From: Actinomycetota bacterium
GTDB taxonomy: Bacteria > Actinomycetota > Actinomycetes > Nanopelagicales > Nanopelagicaceae
Length of the DNA stretch: 9,389 bases
Direction of reading: 5' to 3'
Assembly: GCA_009702845.1 (NCBI GenBank)
Contig: WLHG01000026.1
Location: 1 to 9,389, forward strand
Positions within the stretch are counted from its first letter, which is position 1. Every line of letters begins with the position of its first letter. The notes beneath the pieces were generated by a model that was given only the letters and a program-made list of their open reading frames with translations, searched no databases and was not told where the DNA came from. This document shows positions 6,638 to 9,389 of the stretch, piece after piece. Both the position numbers and the translations under genes were made by a program.

Positions 6638-7984
6638 ATGAACTCATCGCTGGATACTCTCTTTACACCTGGCCTAGTTGCCGCCCAGCAACCTAATTGG
6701 CCGGGCGGGCCAGACGGTCCAGCGATTAAAGCAGCTGTTATAGAGTTGAAATCTTTTCCTCCATTGGTCTTTGCCGGTGAGTGCGATGATTTAAAGGCAC
6801 GCATTGCTTTAGCCGCCGATGGTAAGGGTTTTTGGTTGCAGGGCGGGGATTGTGCGGAGACATTTGCTGCGGCGACGGCTGATTCAATTCGAAATCGCAT
6901 TAAAACTATTTTGCAGATGGCCGCGGTATTGCAGTACCACTCAAGCCTTCCCGTCATAAAAGTTGGTCGCATGGCTGGCCAATTTGCAAAGCCTCGCTCA
7001 AATGATTTGGAGACTCGAGGAGATATAACTCTGCCTGCATACCGTGGAGATGCCGTCAATGATCTTGAATTCACTGAAAGTTCAAGGACGCCCGATCCAC
7101 ATCGCTTGGTCCGTGTTTACAACACTTCGGCGGCAACGCTTAACTTAGTGCGCGCATTCACCCAAGGTGGTTTTGCAGATCTTCGACAGGTTCATGAGTG
7201 GAACAAGGGATTCATCCGTGATTCATCGGTAGGCGTGCGCTACGAACAGATGGCCAGTGAAATCGGGCGGGCCCTAGCTTTTATGAAATCTGCTGGCGTT
7301 GATCCAGAGTCATTTAAATCTGTAGATTTCTTCTCGAGCCATGAAGCTCTCATATTGGAGTATGAAAAGGCGTTAACTCGCATCGATTCTCGGACCGGGG
7401 ATCCATACGATGTATCAGGCCATTTCATTTGGATTGGCGAGAGAACCCGGCAGCTAGATGGCGCCCACGTTGATTTTGCCTCTAAAGTGCGCAATCCAAT
7501 CGGCGTAAAACTCGGACCTAAGTCAACGGTTGATGATGCGCTAGCCTTAATTGATAAGTTAGATCCAGATCGCGAACCAGGCCGACTAACCTTTATTACT
7601 CGCATGGGCGCCGGCAAAATTCGCGAAGCTCTACCTGCACTCGTCGATGGAGTTACAAAGTCGGGCGCAAAAGTTCTCTGGGTCTGTGACCCAATGCATG
7701 GCAATACCTATGAGGCGCCATCTGGATATAAGACTCGAAGCTTTGATGATGTTATGGACGAGGTAAAAGGCTTTTTTGAGGTCCATAAGGCGCTTGGGAC
7801 TCACCCAGGGGGCGTTCACATCGAGTTAACGGGCGATGACGTTACAGAGTGTGTCGGCGGGGGAGAGCAGATTTCTCACGAGGATTTGGCTACTCGATAT
7901 GAGAGTGCATGCGACCCACGTCTGAACCATGCACAATCTCTGGAGCTCGCATTTTTAGTTGCCGAAATGTTACGTCAGCGCTAA
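6638..7984 (+). CDS. aroG: 3-deoxy-7-phosphoheptulonate synthase, class II
   Basis: DAHP synthase condenses phosphoenolpyruvate with erythrose-4-phosphate, the first step of the shikimate pathway to aromatic amino acids. This is the plant-like class II type, 448 aa against 462 in M. tuberculosis AroG. The metal ligands known there all appear at the corresponding offset: C72 in GGDCAETF (69-76), H354 in WVCDPMHGNT (348-357), E396 in GGVHIELTGDD (391-401) and D427 in CDPRLN (425-430). Substrate-binding stretches are KVGRMAGQFAKPRS (108-121) and KLGPKST (291-297). The N-terminus is about 15 residues shorter than the mycobacterial protein. The start is the first in-frame ATG; it lacks a Shine-Dalgarno but has a TACTCT box 7 nt upstream. 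In mycobacteria this class is feedback-inhibited and partners with a chorismate mutase, which is not present in this window. It lies downstream of pfkA and 9 bp before ogt. Confidence 0.97.
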   Translation: MNSSLDTLFTPGLVAAQQPNWPGGPDGPAIKAAVIELKSFPPLVFAGECDDLKARIALAADGKGFWLQGGDCAETFAAATADSIRNRIKTILQMAAVLQYHSSLPVIKVGRMAGQFAKPRSNDLETRGDITLPAYRGDAVNDLEFTESSRTPDPHRLVRVYNTSAATLNLVRAFTQGGFADLRQVHEWNKGFIRDSSVGVRYEQMASEIGRALAFMKSAGVDPESFKSVDFFSSHEALILEYEKALTRIDSRTGDPYDVSGHFIWIGERTRQLDGAHVDFASKVRNPIGVKLGPKSTVDDALALIDKLDPDREPGRLTFITRMGAGKIREALPALVDGVTKSGAKVLWVCDPMHGNTYEAPSGYKTRSFDDVMDEVKGFFEVHKALGTHPGGVHIELTGDDVTECVGGGEQISHEDLATRYESACDPRLNHAQSLELAFLVAEMLRQR

Positions 7985-7993
7985 TTTAGGCTT
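7959..7993 (+). promoter_or_regulatory. Candidate promoter for leaderless ogt, inside the aroG 3' end
   Basis: TTGCCG (7959-7964, 4/6 match to TTGACA), a 17-bp spacer and TAATTT (7982-7987) end 6 nt before the ogt GTG at 7994. The TAA of the -10 box is also the aroG stop codon. An alternative reading is AGG (7988-7990) as a very weak, close ribosome binding site with simple read-through from aroG. Confidence 0.42.
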
Positions 7994-8464
7994 GTGTCCT
8001 TACTAGTTACTAGCTTAAAAACGCCTATCGGCACATTGAATCTATTGGCCAATGACCAGATTCTTATTGGGACAAATCTCTCTGATATCTCCGCCTTTAG
8101 AGCACCAGATGCGAAGAGCGTGAAATCTATTCCTGTGATTTCAGATCTGATAAAAGATTATTTCGATGGGGATCTATCTGCAATTAATGCCATAAAAGTT
8201 CAACAGGACGGTCCACCATTTTCACAGGCGGCCTGGAAATCTATGCGCAGAGTCAACGCTGGAAAAGTTATTTCATATGCCGACTTGGCCGATAAAGCCG
8301 GCTCGCCCGCGGCAGTTCGTGCAGCAGGAAGCGCGTGTGCAAATAATGCAATTATGTTGGTTGTTCCTTGCCACCGAATCGTAAAAACCGGTGGAGCACT
8401 TGGAAACTATGCCTACGGCGTGGATAAAAAAGAGTGGTTGCTAAGCCACGAGGGCTTTCTTTAA
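7994..8464 (+). CDS. ogt: Methylated-DNA--protein-cysteine methyltransferase (O6-alkylguanine repair)
   Basis: This is a suicide DNA-repair protein that transfers the alkyl group from O6-alkylguanine to its own cysteine. It is 156 aa, about the length of bacterial Ogt proteins without an Ada fusion. The N-terminal part (1-70) is the variable ribonuclease-like fold. The C-terminal domain has VNAGKVISYADLADKAG (87-103), the DNA-binding helix with the arginine finger R109 (17 residues before the nucleophile, as R128/C145 in human AGT), N118 matching human N137, and the active site PCHRIV (125-130, C126). ALGNYAYGVDKKEWLLSHE (135-153) follows, as in the family. I chose the GTG at 7994 because the protein then begins just before TPIGTLNLLA, the usual first strand. 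It follows aroG by 9 bp and its last 24 bp overlap the convergent threonine aldolase gene. Confidence 0.92.
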   Translation: MSLLVTSLKTPIGTLNLLANDQILIGTNLSDISAFRAPDAKSVKSIPVISDLIKDYFDGDLSAINAIKVQQDGPPFSQAAWKSMRRVNAGKVISYADLADKAGSPAAVRAAGSACANNAIMLVVPCHRIVKTGGALGNYAYGVDKKEWLLSHEGFL

Positions 8465-9389
8465 GATTTCAATCGCTTCAAGAGATTGCGCGTCATCAAA
8501 GTCCATGTGTGTAACTAGGCGGGCATATTTAGGACCAAGTGCACTAATCCAAAGACCTGCGTTTCGACAACGCGTTGATAACTCTGCAGCCGTATAGGGC
8601 ATAGTTGTTAAATCTAATCCAACTATATTCGTGTGAACCCCAGATGGATCGATCAAGCGTGAATCTACTGCAGAGATTGCATTTGCTAACTCTTTAGCTC
8701 GGCGATGATCATCTGCTAAGCGATTAATATTATTATCGAGGGCGTAGTGTCCTGCTGCAGCCAAGATTCCGACCTGACGCATACCAGCGCCGTATCGTTT
8801 GCGCCAAACCCGGGCTTTGCTTATGCGCTCTTTAGTAGAGAGCATCACTGAACCAACTGGTGCACCTAAACCCTTGGATAGACAGACGCTAATAGTGTCG
8901 AAGTAACCACCGTATTCAAGAAATGAAATACCACTAGCAGTGTGAGCGTTCCAAATTCGGGCCCCATCTAAGTGAAGAGCAATTCCCATTTCATCGGCGC
9001 CGTTACGAAGTTTTGCTATCTCGGATATCGGTTGCACGGTTCCGCCACCAAAGTTGTGAGTGTTCTCAACTGCTATCGCTGTTGTCGATACGAGATAAGG
9101 TCCTGAATCTGGTCTGGCCATTTCTAAGGCAGCGGATGCGTTGAGTAAACCTTGAGGATTTAACCATGTTCTTGTTGTTATTCCGCTGAAGACGGCGGCC
9201 GCACCAAGCTCTGCGCGAACAACATGGGAGTTAGTCTCAGCTAGAAGCTCTTCACCGGGGGCCACAAGCATGCGTATCGCCAGTTGATTAGCAAGGGAGC
9301 CGGTCGGAGTGAATAATCCCGCCTCTTTTCCAAACATTTCAGCTACTCGCTCCTCTAGAGAGTTAACTGTTGGATCATCGCCATAAACA
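8441..9389 (-). CDS. ltaE: Low-specificity L-threonine aldolase, 5' end outside window
   Basis: This PLP-dependent (fold type I) enzyme cleaves L-threonine or allo-threonine to glycine and acetaldehyde. The frame is still open at the right edge: 316 codons minus a split one, about 315 visible residues, against 333 in E. coli LtaE. The ATG at 9337 is internal, because VYGDDPTVNSLEERVAE, a conserved N-terminal stretch of the family, precedes it in frame up to base 9388. About 28 residues should be missing. The PLP-binding lysine lies in SVCLSKGLGAPVGS (visible residue about 172, matching E. coli K197), and HLDGARIWNA (about 139-148) holds the cofactor Asp/Arg. LFTPTGSLANQLAIR near the start is the substrate/PLP phosphate region. 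Related aldolases acting on beta-hydroxy amino acids cannot be separated by eye. The gene converges on ogt with a 24-bp overlap. Confidence 0.93.
   Translation of the reverse strand, partial: VYGDDPTVNSLEERVAEMFGKEAGLFTPTGSLANQLAIRMLVAPGEELLAETNSHVVRAELGAAAVFSGITTRTWLNPQGLLNASAALEMARPDSGPYLVSTTAIAVENTHNFGGGTVQPISEIAKLRNGADEMGIALHLDGARIWNAHTASGISFLEYGGYFDTISVCLSKGLGAPVGSVMLSTKERISKARVWRKRYGAGMRQVGILAAAGHYALDNNINRLADDHRRAKELANAISAVDSRLIDPSGVHTNIVGLDLTTMPYTAAELSTRCRNAGLWISALGPKYARLVTHMDFDDAQSLEAIEILKKALVA
8443..8462 (+). terminator. Weak candidate terminator at the ogt 3' end
   Basis: AAGCC (8443-8447) and GGCTT (8453-8457) form a 5-bp stem with a 5-nt loop, followed by the U-rich run TCTTT (8458-8462), within the last ogt codons and the overlap with the threonine aldolase gene. 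The stem is short and the U-run interrupted. On the minus strand no close U-tract follows. It is a possible terminator only. Confidence 0.3.

Noticed and set aside
6544..7704. Minus-strand open frames opposite aroG (6544-7074 and 7240-7704)
   Set aside because: Shadow frames of the class II DAHP synthase, with no conserved motif and no independent start signals.
9335..9337. ATG as the start of the threonine aldolase
   Set aside because: The conserved VYGDDPTVNSLEERVAE stretch lies in frame upstream of it up to the window edge.
1..9389. Search for a novel defence, mobile or RNA-based system
   Set aside because: Nearly every base belongs to a recognisable housekeeping gene or a spacer of at most 100 bp; no repeats, integrase, transposase, toxin-antitoxin pair or structured RNA stood out.

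Overview
The window looks like chromosomal housekeeping DNA from an actinobacterium of modest GC content (about 47% in the first line I counted; not counted throughout). The lineage call rests on gene types: a Corynebacterium/Mycobacterium-type glycogen synthase divergent from glgC, a plant-like class II DAHP synthase, an Era GTPase with TKTD in place of NKxD, and a mixed-substrate-group PfkA. The modest GC and very tight gene packing suggest a streamlined aquatic lineage such as the freshwater acI group (Nanopelagicales). That placement is inference. I see no mobile element, CRISPR array, rRNA or tRNA.

Layout from left to right: the 3' part of era (+, cut by the left edge); an EamA-family transporter (-); glgA (-); glgC (+, divergent from glgA across 45 bp); xylB (-, convergent with glgC, 7 bp between stops); pfkA (+, divergent from xylB across 100 bp); aroG, class II (+); ogt (+); and an ltaE-type threonine aldolase (-, cut by the right edge). 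There is no gene-free stretch over 100 bp, and two convergent pairs overlap tail to tail by 24 bp each.

Most of the genes handle central carbon. GlgC makes ADP-glucose and PPi from glucose-1-phosphate. GlgA uses the ADP-glucose for glycogen or maltose-1-phosphate. XylB feeds xylulose-5-phosphate into the pentose phosphate pathway. PfkA carries the D104/K124 pair expected of a pyrophosphate-dependent enzyme. AroG draws PEP and erythrose-4-phosphate into aromatic synthesis. Ogt (DNA alkylation repair), Era (30S ribosome maturation), the exporter and the threonine aldolase are unrelated neighbours.

I found no evidence for a new multi-gene system. The observations most worth checking are the PPi-type active site of PfkA and a repeated promoter layout: a TANNNT box 6-7 nt before the start codon of glgC, xylB, aroG and ogt, which predicts leaderless mRNAs. 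The other visible starts have a Shine-Dalgarno sequence (glgA, pfkA) or directly abut an upstream stop codon (the transporter).
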